This document shows, piece after piece, positions 21,411 through 31,987 of a DNA stretch of 64,000 bases. Made by a program: the position numbers and the translations under genes. Positions within the stretch are counted from its first letter, which is position 1. Each line of letters opens with the position of its first letter. Below the pieces are notes generated by a model. The model did not search any database. It saw nothing but the letters and a program-made list of their open reading frames with translations, and had not been told where the DNA came from. This DNA comes from Heloderma charlesbogerti (taxonomy: Eukaryota; Chordata; Lepidosauria; Squamata; Helodermatidae), in contig JANEZZ010001904.1 in assembly GCA_026122225.1 (NCBI GenBank), positions 744,001 to 808,000 of the forward strand, in the 5' to 3' direction.

Positions 21411-22379
21411 CTCTACCTCTCATTCAAATCTTCACCAAGGTTGGCTGTAGAATCCCTGTCCAAATATGTGGAGATGGTGAGTGGCTGGATGGGGAGGAAT
21501 AAGCTAAAGCTGAACCCTGACAAGACCGAGGTACGTTTGGTGGGAGACAAGAGGAGGCTGGGGGATGTTGACCTGGTGTTGAATGGGGTACGGCTACCCT
21601 TGAAAGACCAGGTCTGCAGCCTGGGGGTCATTTTGGACTCCCAGCTGTCCATGGAGGCTCAGGTGTCAGCTGTGAGCTGGAGAGCGCTGTACCAACCGCA
21701 TCTGATACGGCGGCTGCGCCCATTCCTTCCCGACCATCTGCTCCATCGGTAGTACATGCCCTGTTCTCCTCTTGTTTAGACTACTGTAACGTGCTCTGCA
21801 TGGGGTTACCCTTGAAGATGGTTTGGAAGCTGCAGCTGGTACAGAACGCAGCGGCTCACCTGATTAAAGGCAGCCACCGGCAAGATCACATCATTCCAGT
21901 GCTGAAGGAGTTGCACTGGTTACCAGTTGTTTTCTGGGCCAAGTTCAAGGTGTTGGTTTTGACCTTTAAAACTCTATATGGTTCCGGCCCAGCCTATCTT
22001 AAGGAGCACCTCCAGCAACACCAGACAGGCCACTTAACAAGATCAGCGTCGGATGGCCTTCTCTCTGTCCCATCAGCCAGGACAGCTAGACTGGTGGGGG
22101 TGAAGGAGAGGGCCTTTTCTGTGGTGGCCCCCACTCTGTGGAACTCCCTCCCTAGGGAACTGCGCCATGCCCCCTCTTTAATGAGCTTCCACCATGCATT
22201 AAAAACGTGGTTGTTCAGGCAGACATTTGGGGTGGACTAGGGTATTTTAGAAAATGTTTTTATTGTAGCATGTTATTGTTTTAAACTGTTTTATTATATG
22301 CGTGTACATCACCCAGAGTGGCTGGGTGACAAGCCAGGTGGGCGATTAAATAAATACATAAATAAATAAATAATAAAAT
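20536..22379 (+). mobile_element. L2-clade LINE, 5'-truncated, perfect 8-bp TSD
   Basis: Flanked by aaagagca at 20,528-20,535 and 22,380-22,387, inside NP-E2. The insertion carries the reverse transcriptase and C-terminal region of an L2-type element and a 3' end reading CATCACCCAGAGTGGCTGGG then TAAATAAATACATAAATAAA. A second copy of the same 3' end is at 48,226. The protein is interrupted by at least one stop and one frameshift, so it is inactive. The clean TSD shows target-primed integration into a pre-existing DNA transposon. Confidence 0.9.
21441..22240 (+). pseudogene. L2 LINE reverse transcriptase, C-terminal parts
   Basis: Two frames continue the L2 protein. 21,441-21,752 has NKLKLNPDKTEVRLVGDKRR and LGVILDSQLSMEAQVSA. 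After a frame break near 21,752-21,790, 21,791-22,240 has LQLVQNAAAHLIKGSHRQDH, ELHWLPVVFWAKFKVLVLTF, APTLWNSLPRELRHAPS and KTWLFRQTF, the usual C-terminal signature of L2/CR1-type proteins. It has no function on its own. Confidence 0.9.
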
Positions 22380-22796
22380 AAAGAGCAAGGATGCAAATGG
22401 CATCTGCTACGCCATTTGCGTTGCTACTCTTTTCATGATAGGCTACGTAAATGTTTACATAGCCTATCATGGCTACAGCAGGGACGCAAATGGTATAGCG
22501 GACACCATTTGCATCCCTACTCTTTGCTGTGATAGGCTACGTAAATATTTATGTAGCCTTTCATGGCTAAAGCAGGGACACAAATGGCGTCCCCTACGCC
22601 GGACGCAATTTGTGGCCACAGCCCAGCAGTGGACGGAAGTCCGGCTGCGGATGGGCCCGGCCAGCGGCTCCGTGGACTCACCACAGAGTGGAGCCATCCG
22701 GGGAGGATTCCGGGGGGAGGGACGGATTGCCTCCCCACCATCACGGATGCCCCCCAGAACCTAGAGGTAAGTATTTTGTACACCCCTACCCATCAG

Positions 22797-24760
22797 AGCC
22801 CTTTGTTTAGTTGACTCCATATCATACAGAGTTCAGGGAGAACTCAAAGGCTTTTTAGTGCCTGTGTTGTCCCATTATTACTGCCTTTGTCCTCTTTATT
22901 AAGAATCTGCAATTTGTTGTCTAAAGGCTAGCATGCTCTAATCACTGGTAAATCATAAGGAATAACATGTGTGACTCTGGTATCCTGGCACAAGGATGAT
23001 CTCCTGGTTCACAGCACCCCCCCCCCTTGAGAAAGAGCTTCCTTTTTCATCTCAGAAAAAGTAATATCTGCATCCTAGCCTTTTTCCTAATTCTGTTCCT
23101 TCTCATATATACGTTCTTGTACATTAATGCCCTCTTATTGATGCCCCCACCACCTGAGGTGACGTAAATGGCTACCAGAGAGAGGACAGAGGTGCCACAG
23201 TTGTAGAATACTCTCCCCAGAGAGATCAGCAGACAACTTATTGTTTTGGCAGCAAGCAAACACTTTTTCATTTTCTCAAGCTTTTTAGTTATAATTTTAA
23301 TCTCACTGACTGTTTTATGCTGCTTTGGTGATATTGCAGCCTTTTTAGTTTATTATGTTGGTTATTCCTACTAGTGACCCATCCTGGAAATGTAATTGAA
23401 GGGTGATATAAAAATACCTATAATAAATAAAATATTCATATTAGAACTACTTCAGTGAACGGCGTCCTTTGTATTCAAACTTGTATCATTAAAATATTTG
23501 AAATTGTAATGTCATATTGACTATTCAATTCAGTTCTTAGGACTTGGCCTCTTCAGAGGCATCATGGGATTGTCACCATAGTTAAAAGAGAGGTTCAAGG
23601 CAGTGGGGATGGAGGGAATGCTCACCCTTTGTTCATGGTGCAGATGCTAGTATTCCTGATATTTTAAAACTTTTTAAAGAGTTGCAGACTGCAACAAAAG
23701 AGGGTAAATATCCAAACCTAAGGGGGAGGGGAAGCATCAAATCATCATTTTTATTTGACAGTATTAATCAATCAAACCAGAGCACTGCAGCAAGGTGTAG
23801 TACATGCAACAGAGAAGCCAGATTGGGTTTTTTGGAGAAATGTTACCGAGACAGATTATCAGAGAAATGGCTGCCTTCCGGTAATTCTTTGCAGAAGATA
23901 GGGAATGGAGCAGGTTTTCATTTTGCCAATTATCAGAGAGCAGATTGAGAGATGAATGTAGTATTTATCTTTCACAACAGGGCAGTGCCATCAGATTTCA
24001 ACACTGATATAAAGAGATGATGGAGAGTTAATTTCTAAATAAAACACCCAGAGAGGACTTTCTGCAAACCATGATGTGTACAGAAAAGTCTTGGGCCAGT
24101 TCAAAGAACAAATTATGGCCTCATCAGGACTAGGGATGACTGAATCCATCTATTTCTCATCTGTGTCGTTATCAAATGTTTTTATCCATACTACTGTTCT
24201 GTTCCATTTAATCTGCAATTTTAAAAATCCGCTCAAAACATATTTAAATACTAATTTATTATCCTATATTTAAATGCATATGTCACCTCAAAAATGTATT
24301 TAAATACATATTTTCTTTCAGAATACATATTTAAATACATAGTTTGATAGGTTTAAACTGCCAAAAATGGTATCACAACATTTGTGACACCAGTCCACAC
24401 ATTAGTCCATGTCTAATTCCTCAGGAATCCCTGGTCAATGGGGCTGTTTGTACAACATGACAGCCCACCATGGGTTATTTAACCCATGGTGAGGTTGCAG
24501 CCCATGCTGGACTCATGCAGTTGCCATTTTGAATATGCAACCCCATGACGAGCTGCAGCATGTGTCACATGAACCCAGTCAGTACCTGAGTCCACAACAG
24601 AGCCTGGGCTTGGGACTTAGGGGGTTAGTAGATTCATATGCTATCAAAACTAAGTAATGGAGGGAAATGCAGGGAGATCAGGCAGACCAGCAGCAAGGAC
24701 ACTTCTTATAGCATCAATACACCAGAGCCAATCAGATAACACTCCTTAATCCCTATAAAG
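22797..24760. other. Unassigned stretch with minor repeat relics, no gene seen
   Basis: A short L2-like tail (CATCCTGGAAATGTAATTGA then GGTGATATAAAAATACC and AATAAA repeats) is at about 23,375-23,433. A 27-bp palindrome, CACCATGGGTTA with TAACCCATGGTG, lies at about 24,465-24,491 and may be the centre of a degraded fold-back element (about 24,440-24,570). No exon-like frames were seen. Confidence 0.55.
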
Positions 24761-24893
24761 CAGCCTTCCCCAACCTGCCCTTCAGAAATTTAGGACTACA
24801 ACTCCCAGCATTCCTGACCACTACTTATGCTGACTGGGGCTGAAGAGACTTGTAGCCCAAAATGCCCAGGGGACACCAGGTTGGGGAAGGCTG
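24761..24893. mobile_element. 133-bp hAT MITE-like fold-back element, perfect TSD
   Basis: Termini CAGCCTTCCCCAACCTG and CAGGTTGGGGAAGGCTG are exact 17-bp inverted repeats. The flanking 8-mers ctataaag (24,753-24,760 and 24,894-24,901) match perfectly. The inner sequence GGACTACAACTCCCAGCATT pairs imperfectly with GACTTGTAGCCCAAAATGCC. The 8-bp TSD and CAG...CTG ends fit the hAT superfamily. The element at 13,955-15,179 is an interrupted relative. Confidence 0.93.
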
Positions 24894-25276
24894 CTATAAA
24901 GAGACTCACTTCCAGGTGAGTCTTGCTCTTTTGTATGATCAACATGGAAATGTTATTCCTTCTGCTGGCAACAGACATCTTGGCCTTCTTACCCCTGGCC
25001 TCCCCCCCCCCCCGCCATGTCTTGCTTAACCCCTTGATTAGAGCCAGGTCTGATACACATGAATTTTCATGCATCTTTTAGGGATGTGCGAATCAGTAAA
25101 ACTCAAGCTCGCCAAAGTTCTCCGAATGCCACTCAAAGCTCCTTCCAACCCATATCAGATTATGAGCTTTCTGTTGTTGTTTTAACATGAAAATCCGTGC
25201 ATATTTTTGTGTGTCTTTTTCCAAATGTACACGTCCGTTGTCTGCATCTTTGAAATGTATGCATTCTTCTCCCATG

Positions 25277-26599
25277 TAGGGATGTACGAAAGTCACTTAG
25301 TTGTTCGCGGATTATGTTGATGGTGGGATGGGCATTCTGTCCCTCCCCCTGGAATCCTCGCTGGGGGGAGGTGCCCCATTCCTCCCCCCTGGAGTTCTCC
25401 GAGGCCTGCTGTGCTCCGCGGCAGCTCCACGGAGCAGCTGGCCAGGCCCGGCCAGGTCAGAGCCATCCGCAGCCGGATTTCCGGCCGCGGAGGGCTCTGG
25501 GTAAAACAAAAAACAAAAAAACGCATACGCAAATGGCGGCGGCTACGGCCGCCGCCATTTGCGTTCCTTATTTTTGCCCTTTTAATCTACGTAAATATTT
25601 ACGTAGACTATGACGGCGAGAATCAAGGGGAATGCAAATAGCGTAGCGGGCACTATTTCCGTCCCTTTTTGATTCCCTGTTTTAGCCTATGTAAATATTT
25701 TTGCAGATGTGATTCTCGGTGGGGGGCAGGCACTCCGTCCCTCCCCCTGGAATCCTTGATGGGGGGGAGGCAATCCGGTCCTCCCCCCCGGAATCCTGCC
25801 TGGCCGGCTATGCTCTGCAGCAGCTCCGCAGAGCAGCCGGCCAGGGCCGTCAGCAGCCAGAGTTCCAGCCGTGGACAGGCTGCTGTGGACACAAATGGCG
25901 GCTGCCATAGCAGCTGCCATTTGTGTCTGGCCAGGCTGCCATGATAGGCTACATAAATAAATAGTTATGTAGCCTATCACGGCAGGCAAAAAAAAAAAAC
26001 AGCGTACGCAAATGGCAGCGGCTATGGCGGCCACCATTCGCGTTCCCTATTTTTCGCCGTTTTATCTTACGTAAATATTTACGTAGGCTATTGCAGCAGG
26101 AAAAAAAGGCGCTATTTGCGTTCCCCCCTTTTCTTTGCCGTAATAGCCTATGTAAATATTTACGTAGGATAAAACGGCGAAAAATAGGGAATGCAAATAG
26201 CGGCCGCTGTAGCCACTGCCATTCGCGTACGCGTTGTTGTTTTTTTGCTTGCTGTGATAGGCTACGTAAATGCTTACATAGCCTATCACGGCCTCCGCAG
26301 GGACACAAAAGGCATCCCTGCATTAGCCGTGATAGGCTATATAAGTATTTACGTAGCCTATCACGGCTATGATCAGGAAGTGAATGGCGGCCGCAGAGTG
26401 GCCGCCATTCGCTAGTCAGCGCAGACGGCAACAGGTAAGTGGTCCATTTCGCACACCTTTCATGGGTTGGGGGCTCCGTTCCGTGCGCCTTTCATGGGTT
26501 GAGGGGGCAGGGGCTTTGTTCCGCCATGGATTTCCGGGGGCCAAATGCACTGGCATTCGGCCTCACCAAGAGCTGTGGTGGAATTCTCCGCCATCCCTA
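25277..26599. mobile_element. NP-F1: long nested-palindrome element inside R1
   Basis: Left end TAGGGATGTACGAAAGTCAC, right end GAATTCTCCGCCATCCCTA. It is longer than most copies (1.3 kb) and carries about ten hairpins, for example CGCAAATGGCGGCGGC with GCCGCCGCCATTTGCG (about 25,529-25,565), GATAGGCTACATAAATAAAT at about 25,942-25,983, CCTATGTAAATATTTACGTA at about 26,147-26,167 and GATAGGCTATATAAGTATTT at about 26,330-26,368. The right donor word is ACAGGTAAGTGGT (about 26,429-26,441); the left equivalent is mutated (CTAAGTGAC). The flanking 8-mers do not match, so it may itself be a merger. Confidence 0.85.
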
Positions 26600-27124
26600 G
26601 AATCCAGCCTCAGGAATCCACAGCGGATCAGGACCACTTACCTCTGCTCCAGGAGGACTGGAGGTGGAATAGAACTCGGCTGCTTCTTGCCAGCCAGAGC
26701 CGTTTGCTTCCTCCCTGTTCCTGCTGATTGCCATGTCTTAAAAAAAAAAAAATGATGATTGGGAGGATGTGCCCATAGACATATACACAAAATAGAGAGG
26801 TGAATCTTGCGTATAAGCCTATGGACACATAGACTTATATTCAAGATTCACGACTCTATTTGCGTATAGGTCTATGGGCACATCCTCCCAATCACCATTT
26901 AAAAGAAGATAATAATAAAGACATGGCAATCGGCAGGGACAGAGAGGAGGTGAATGGCTTTGGCTGGCAGGAGGGAAGGTAAGCGCCCCCAAGCCAGTTC
27001 CCCCCCCCCCAAAAATCCAAGCAGAGCGAAACTGCTGTGGAGGATTCCAGTGGGGGAGGAATGGATCGCCTCCCCCCAATGGATTCCTCACCGGAACAGA
27101 CGGCGGGGAATCCGTACACCCCTA
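26598..27124. mobile_element. NP-F2: second NP element, fused to NP-F1
   Basis: It follows NP-F1 without a gap. The left part reads CCACTTACCTCTGCTCC (reverse donor GAGGTAAGTGG), the right part GGGAAGGTAAGCGCCCC (about 26,972-26,988) and the end GAATCCGTACACCCCTA. The centre is a 206-bp inverted repeat at 26,726-26,931 (GATTGGGAGGATGTGCCCAT paired with its complement) unlike the cores of other copies. Terminal TAG on the left is all that is left of the usual TAGGGATG. Confidence 0.75.
26726..26931. repeat. 206-bp inverted repeat in NP-F2 core
   Basis: The left arm begins GATTGCCATGTCTT and continues TGATTGGGAGGATGTGCCCA; the right arm mirrors both, ending in ACATGGCAATC. The centre is near 26,828. 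Pairing has several mismatches but extends across the full length. Confidence 0.9.
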
Positions 27125-27238
27125 GAAATGTACAGACTGACCACAGATTGTGTCCGAGTCCATGCTCAGTCTGGAAGGTGCAAACTGGGTAAAATCCTGA
27201 TCAAAAACGAACTGAAATAAATTTTTCATACATTCCTG

Positions 27239-29017
27239 CTTATGATGTAGTCTCTCACAATGAACAGCCATGGCACACCATATTAGACATGATGCAGGAG
27301 ATACATGATGGTCTCTTGATAGGTTGAGGGGTTGTTGTTTGTTTTTAACTTTACTGGAAGGGCTCCACATTAAATTAGAGTGGTAGTGGCACTATCAGAG
27401 GGGTGCTTATCCTTTTCCACGTGGGCCAGATTTCCAAACAAAATTGACATTCTTACCCACCCACCCCCAGTTGCTTTCCCACTGCAGAATACAGATCCTG
27501 TGTCCACATTTCTTTTTTCCTCTTGTGGAGAAAACATCGCCTTTGAGGGGGCAACTTTTATCAGACAAAGAGCCTGTGGGGGGAGGGTTAATCACCTCTC
27601 TCACTGTGCAGCTGTGCTGATGAAATTCTGAGCCCCAGAAGCTGCAGTGATTTAAAAACAAAAAGTCAGAAGATACTAAACATGTCTCCCGTGTCATATC
27701 TAGCTTGGCCTTTAGCTGTTCAAGTACAGTTGGGAAGGAATAGGTATTGTGATATATGTCAGTATACCAAGAAACAACTTCCTCTCCCTCCTGCATCTCT
27801 GTCTCTGTCTCTCTCTCTCTCTCTGTCTGTCTCAGCCACCCATGTTATAGGCCAGGTGGGCAGACTTCAGGCCCGTGTGTCTATTATTGTTGTTTTTACT
27901 AGAAACCCAAAGTGTATTCCCTGGACCAGGTGCAACACAGTCACTCAGCACAACAAACACTTAGACACACACTGAGGGCAGTTCTGAGCACATGCTCAGC
28001 CCAGGAATTTGTTTTCAGTACCAGCTTACAGCTCTCTCACACAAAAATGTACTCCTGGTTCTCCCCCTTCCCCCATTTTCTTCATTTCAGCAGCCTAATT
28101 TAGAAAGGGAAAATAGCTTTAATTTTGTTGCTGGTTACTGTTAAATGATAGGAGTTTAAAACCCTTGCAAATCATCTAGAATTCCATCAGTAGCTGCCAA
28201 TCTGTGTTGGCTCTTGTAAGGAGGGGATCAACAAAAATCAACTTGCTCCAGCATTTTCTTTTATTACTTTCTTGGTGATTTCAGGGACCATCAAACTGTT
28301 AGTCCTCAGATCATGGCTGCAGGAGTGTCTGGATAGCCCTTTAAAATTTGGAGAAAAAAATAGCAGTCACCAGGAATTGTACCTTCAAGTGGGACATACA
28401 ACTAAATATTGTTTTGTATATCCATCATCTCTAGGACACATCCCTGTATATTGCAAGGAGTGGAGGTCCCCACCTCCCCACTGCCAACCCTAAACCACCC
28501 ACCCACTTCCAAGATACTTACTTTCATCTGTTAGAAACTTGAACAGGCCAATTCCCACTTTTTCTTCACTTTGAATTTTGTTCACTTCCCCACCCACTTT
28601 CCAAACGGACACCTCAACATTCTGTAAGCCCTAGATGCTTTTGGGGTACTTTTCTGGTTGTTGGGGGGCTGAGGGGGGAGATAAAATTATGTTTCTTTTT
28701 GTTTACAGACATACATACTTTAGCATGCATAGGGAATCCCCTGAGTATGTAGAAAACACTACCTTGTTTTCTGATGGATGGCCCTGTTTTGTTTCCAAAC
28801 TGATAGGCACTCAGCCACCCAGGTTGACTATTAAAGGGAATTATTTCCACACCTTTTCTTTTTCACTCTTTAAGGATTTAGTTCCAAGCAATGTGCTCTC
28901 CTTCTCTAGCATTGCATCTGTGGAGATTCCCCCTGCAGCACAGTAACCCATCTTGCATCAACCCCAACCTTTCCCCATACCCATTGTACATTGACAGGAC
29001 ACTGTGCTGTAAACAGA
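27239..29017. other. Unassigned stretch, no gene seen
   Basis: A CT-rich microsatellite lies at 27,796-27,833. The open frames have no domains or exon-like context. Confidence 0.5.
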
Positions 29018-29025
29018 GAATCCAG

Positions 29026-29925
29026 TAGGGATGTCAGAGAATTCCGCCACGGATCTCAGGGAGGCCGAATGCCAGCGAATGCCAAGGACTTACCTTGGGC
29101 GGATCTCCCTGGCGGCAGTGGCTCCGGCGGCGGCTCCGGCAGCGGTGCGGCGGTGGCTGCAGCGGCCGGTCTTCCGACCAGCTGCTGCTGCCGCCATTTC
29201 CAGTTTAAAAAAAAACAACATGATAGGCTACGTAAAGATTTACGTAGCCTGTCATGGCTAGATATTTAAAAAACACCGTGATAGGCTACGTAAATGTTTA
29301 CGTAGCCTATCACGGCTGATTTAAAAGAAAAAAAAATGCACGTACGCAAATGGTGGCGCCCATGGGCGCCGCCATTTGTGTTCCTTATTTTGGCACGTCT
29401 TAGTCTACATAAACATTTACGTAGACTAAGACAGCGAAAATAAGGGGAACACAAATAGCATAGCATCTACACTATTTGCGTTCCCCTTATTTTCGCCGTC
29501 TTAGTCTACGTAAATGTTTACGTAGACTAAGACGTGCCAAAATAAGGAATGCAAATGGCAGCGCCCATGGGCGCTGCCATTTGTGTACACGCGGTTTTTT
29601 TCTTTTAAATCAGCCGTGATAGGCTACGTAAACATTTACGTAGCCTATCACGGCTGATTGCAGGGACACAAACGGCGGTGGCGGCAGCGGCTACGGCCTC
29701 CGCCATTTGCATCCCTGCTAGCCAGTGGCCGGATGTCCGGCCGCTGACAGAGCCGGCCGGCGGCTCCGCAAAATCCCTGCGGCGTGGAGCCAGCCAGCCA
29801 GAATTCCAGGGGGGGAGGAACGGAGTGCCTCCCCTCAGGTGAGAATTCCGGGGGGAGGGACGGAATGCCTCCCCCCCAACCATTAGCATAATCCTCGAAA
29901 GGTAAGTGATTTTCGTACATCCCTA
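29026..29925. mobile_element. NP-G: best-preserved nested-palindrome element, perfect 8-bp TSD
   Basis: Left end TAGGGATGTCAGAGAATTCC, right end GATTTTCGTACATCCCTA; gaatccag flanks it on both sides (29,018-29,025 and 29,926-29,933). The core, about 29,270-29,660, is one near-complete palindrome of about 390 bp centred near 29,467, and each arm is made of smaller palindromes: GATAGGCTACGTAAATGTTT, GGCGCCCATGGGCGCC, and TAGTCTACATAAACATTTAC with its complement. Outside it are one more GATAGGCTACGTAAAGATTT hairpin and a GC-rich GCCGGTCTTCCGACCAGC hairpin. Donor-like words face out: reverse-strand CAAGGTAAGTCC (about 29,087-29,098) and AAAGGTAAGTGAT (about 29,898-29,910). There is no coding capacity. 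Confidence 0.96.
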
Positions 29926-29933
29926 GAATCCAG

Positions 29934-31114
29934 GTGAATACAAACTCCATGCTACCACATGATTTGTCATTTGAAAAGGCTCAAACATGAACTCAAATTA
30001 TGAAGAAGCATATTAAAACAGGAAAACAAGCATGAAAAACAGAAGGTCAGAGGGACAGTCCAACTAGCTGAATTATTCTCCCCCCACCCCCACCCCCGAA
30101 GTCAGCAAACCCTTTTACACTGCTTTCATGACAGTACAAGAGAAAAAGATACGCAGCTCTAGAGAATAAATGTAAAATTGAGCAAGTTAATACCTAAATG
30201 GTATGTGGAATTTGCATGTTGAGACTGTGCCAAATAGAATTATGCCTAAAGATTAGTATATTGTATTTGTCTTTCCTTTAGTTTGTGCATTTATGAAATA
30301 CATTTGAAGCTGTGGAAGCACTGATGTTGACAGCTTTGTAAGGAATACAAACCACTGCTGATAGAAGAGCTACTAAACCTGCTACAGCTTTTACAGTTTA
30401 GCTAAAGTAAGACACCTTTTAAATTGTTAAGTTAAATAGTTAAATAATGCCTCACAATGATGTTGTCCCCAGACAATTTCTGTGCTCTAGGTCTTCCCTT
30501 CTGTTTTCCACATGGTCAGCCCCTCTCTAATTCTTCTAGGAGCTCAAATAACTCACTATAAATAAGATGTCTAAGGTTTTCATAAGTAGGAAAACATCAG
30601 TAATCTAATTTCAATGGGAATGTTGATGCTATTTCAAAACAAGTAAATGCATGATCCCTTCCCAGGTTGGTGTTCAGGAGGTCCAAGAAAATATGCCCTT
30701 TCCTTCCTTCCTTCCTTCCTTCCTTCCTTCCTTCTTTCCTTCCTTCCTTCCTTTCTTTCTTTCTTTTTCTTACAATTTATTAATCACATTTTTGTTAAAA
30801 GAGAATCTCTCAAGATGGTTTTCAACAGATAAAATTAACTCATATGATAGAACAACCATATCAATAAGGCAGAAGACAACAACATAGGCAGAAACTGGTT
30901 TTCCAAAAATTGCAAGAGCTCTTCATCATTTGCCTCATCTTCATCTTTGAAATCTGCAGAGCCAATGAAAGTTGCTGATGTTTGACTGCAGTCTCTTGTA
31001 GGGTGAATTCACGTTAATTGGATTGTGTGGCCCAAACCTAACAAAGCTTGGCAATGCCATTTTGAATCGTTGTACAGATCTGTCCTGTCATCATGTATAG
31101 CTGGATAGGGGAGA
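29934..31114. other. Unassigned stretch, no gene seen
   Basis: AT-rich DNA with one large TTCC microsatellite (listed separately). Nothing gene-like was recognised. Confidence 0.5.
30699..30768. repeat. (TTCC)n / (TTTC)n microsatellite
   Basis: About 70 bp of polypyrimidine tetranucleotide repeats, first TTCC then TTTC. Such mirror-repeat tracts can form triplex DNA. Confidence 0.97.
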
Positions 31115-31253
31115 GTCCCTTGTTTGTTGTTCAGTCGTGTCCGACTCTTCGTGACCCCATGGACCATAGCACACCAGGCCTTCCTGTCCTTCGCTCTCTC
31201 CCGGAGTGTGCTCAAGTCCATATTCATTGCATCAGTGATGCTATCTAGCCATT

Positions 31254-31987
31254 TCATCCTCTGCTGTCCCCTTCTCCTTTTGCCTTCAGACTCTTTCCCA
31301 GCATCAGGGTCTTTTCCAGAGAGTTTTCTCTTCGCATTAGGTGGCCAAAATATTTGAGCTTCAGCTTCAGTATCTGTCCTTCCAATGAGCAGTCAGGGTT
31401 GGTTTCCTTTAGGATGGACTGATTTGACCTCCTTGCAGTCCAGGGGACTCGTAAGAGTCTTCTCCAGCACCACAGTTCGAAAGCATCAATTCTTCGGCGC
31501 TCAGCCTTCCTTATAGTCCAGCTCTCACAGCCATACATTACTACTGGGAAAACCATAGCTTTGATTAGACGGACCTTTGTCGGCAAGGTGATGTCTCTGC
31601 TTCTTACTATGCTGTCTAGGTTTGCCATAGCTTTCCTCCCAAGGAGCAAGTGTCTTTTAATTTCATGGATACAGTCACCGTCTGTGGTGATCTTGGAGCC
31701 CAAGAAAGTAAAATCTGTCACTGCTTCCATTTCTTCCCCTTCTATATGCTAGGAAGTGATGGGACCAGATGCCATGATCTTAGTTTTTTTTAATGTTGAG
31801 TTTCAAACCAGCTTTTGCACTCTCCTCTTTCACCCTCAACAAGAGGCTCTTTAGATCCTCTTCACTTTCTGCCATTAGGGTGGTATCGTCTGCATAGCAG
31901 AGGTTGTTGATAATTCTCCCAGCAATCTTAATTCCGACTTCTGATTCATCCAACCTGGCATTTCTCATGATGTACTCTGCATATAAG
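31254..31987 (-). pseudogene. BovB RT C-terminal part beyond NP-H
   Basis: Beyond NP-H the frame resumes LYAEYIMRNARLDESEVGIK and YADDTTLMAESEED with the catalytic YADD intact. After a frameshift at an A-run near 31,785 it continues DFTFLGSKITTDGDCIHEIK, RSRDITLPTKVRLIKAM and LRVPWTARRSNQSILKE before breaking again near 31,270. Confidence 0.9.

Larger units (their letters stand above)
20255..22788. mobile_element. NP-E2: nested-palindrome element containing an L2 insertion
   Basis: Left end TAGGGATGGCGGAGAAATCC, right end GTATTTTGTACACCCCTA. Element sequence runs 20,255-20,535 and resumes 22,388-22,788 after the L2 LINE. Removing the LINE and one copy of its 8-bp target duplication restores a continuous hairpin-spacer series, as in other copies. 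The right segment holds three GATAGGCTACGTAAAT-type hairpins and GCAAATGGCATCTGC / GGACACCATTTGCATCC modules. The right donor word is GAGGTAAGTATTT (about 22,765-22,777); the left one is weak (reverse-strand CAGGTAGGGTCC). Confidence 0.85.
19252..22796. mobile_element. NP-E composite bracketed by an 8-bp direct repeat
   Basis: The 8-mer cccatcag occurs at 19,252-19,259 and again at 22,789-22,796, directly after the right terminus GTACACCCCTA. Between them lie NP-E1, NP-E2 and an L2 insertion. If this is the TSD of the outer element, its left terminus (GGTTGGGACCCTACACCC at 19,260) has lost the initial TA and diverged. The pairing is suggestive, not proven. Confidence 0.5.
25079..27238. mobile_element. 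R1: TAGGGATGTGCGAA element split by NP-F1/F2
   Basis: Left end TAGGGATGTGCGAATCAG, right end TTTTTCATACATTCCTG, an inverted match (GGGATGTRYGAA). Its left and right thirds (25,079-25,276 and 27,125-27,238) align with R2 (49,822-50,200): shared landmarks are TCAGATTATGAGCTTT, TGTACACGTCCGTTGT and GTCCGAGTCCATGCTCAG. The middle, about 100 bp in R2, is replaced by the NP-F pair. No clean TSD. It is non-coding. Confidence 0.75.

Noticed and set aside
22435..22764. Regularly spaced near-identical palindromes that might suggest a CRISPR array.
   Set aside because: Spacers are themselves repeated, lengths vary, there is no leader or cas gene, and the surroundings are vertebrate LINEs and SINEs.
25269..26607. 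gaatccag after NP-F1 equals the TSD of NP-G, suggesting a link between the two insertions.
   Set aside because: The left flank of NP-F1 is ctcccatg, so it is not a TSD there; the match is most likely chance.
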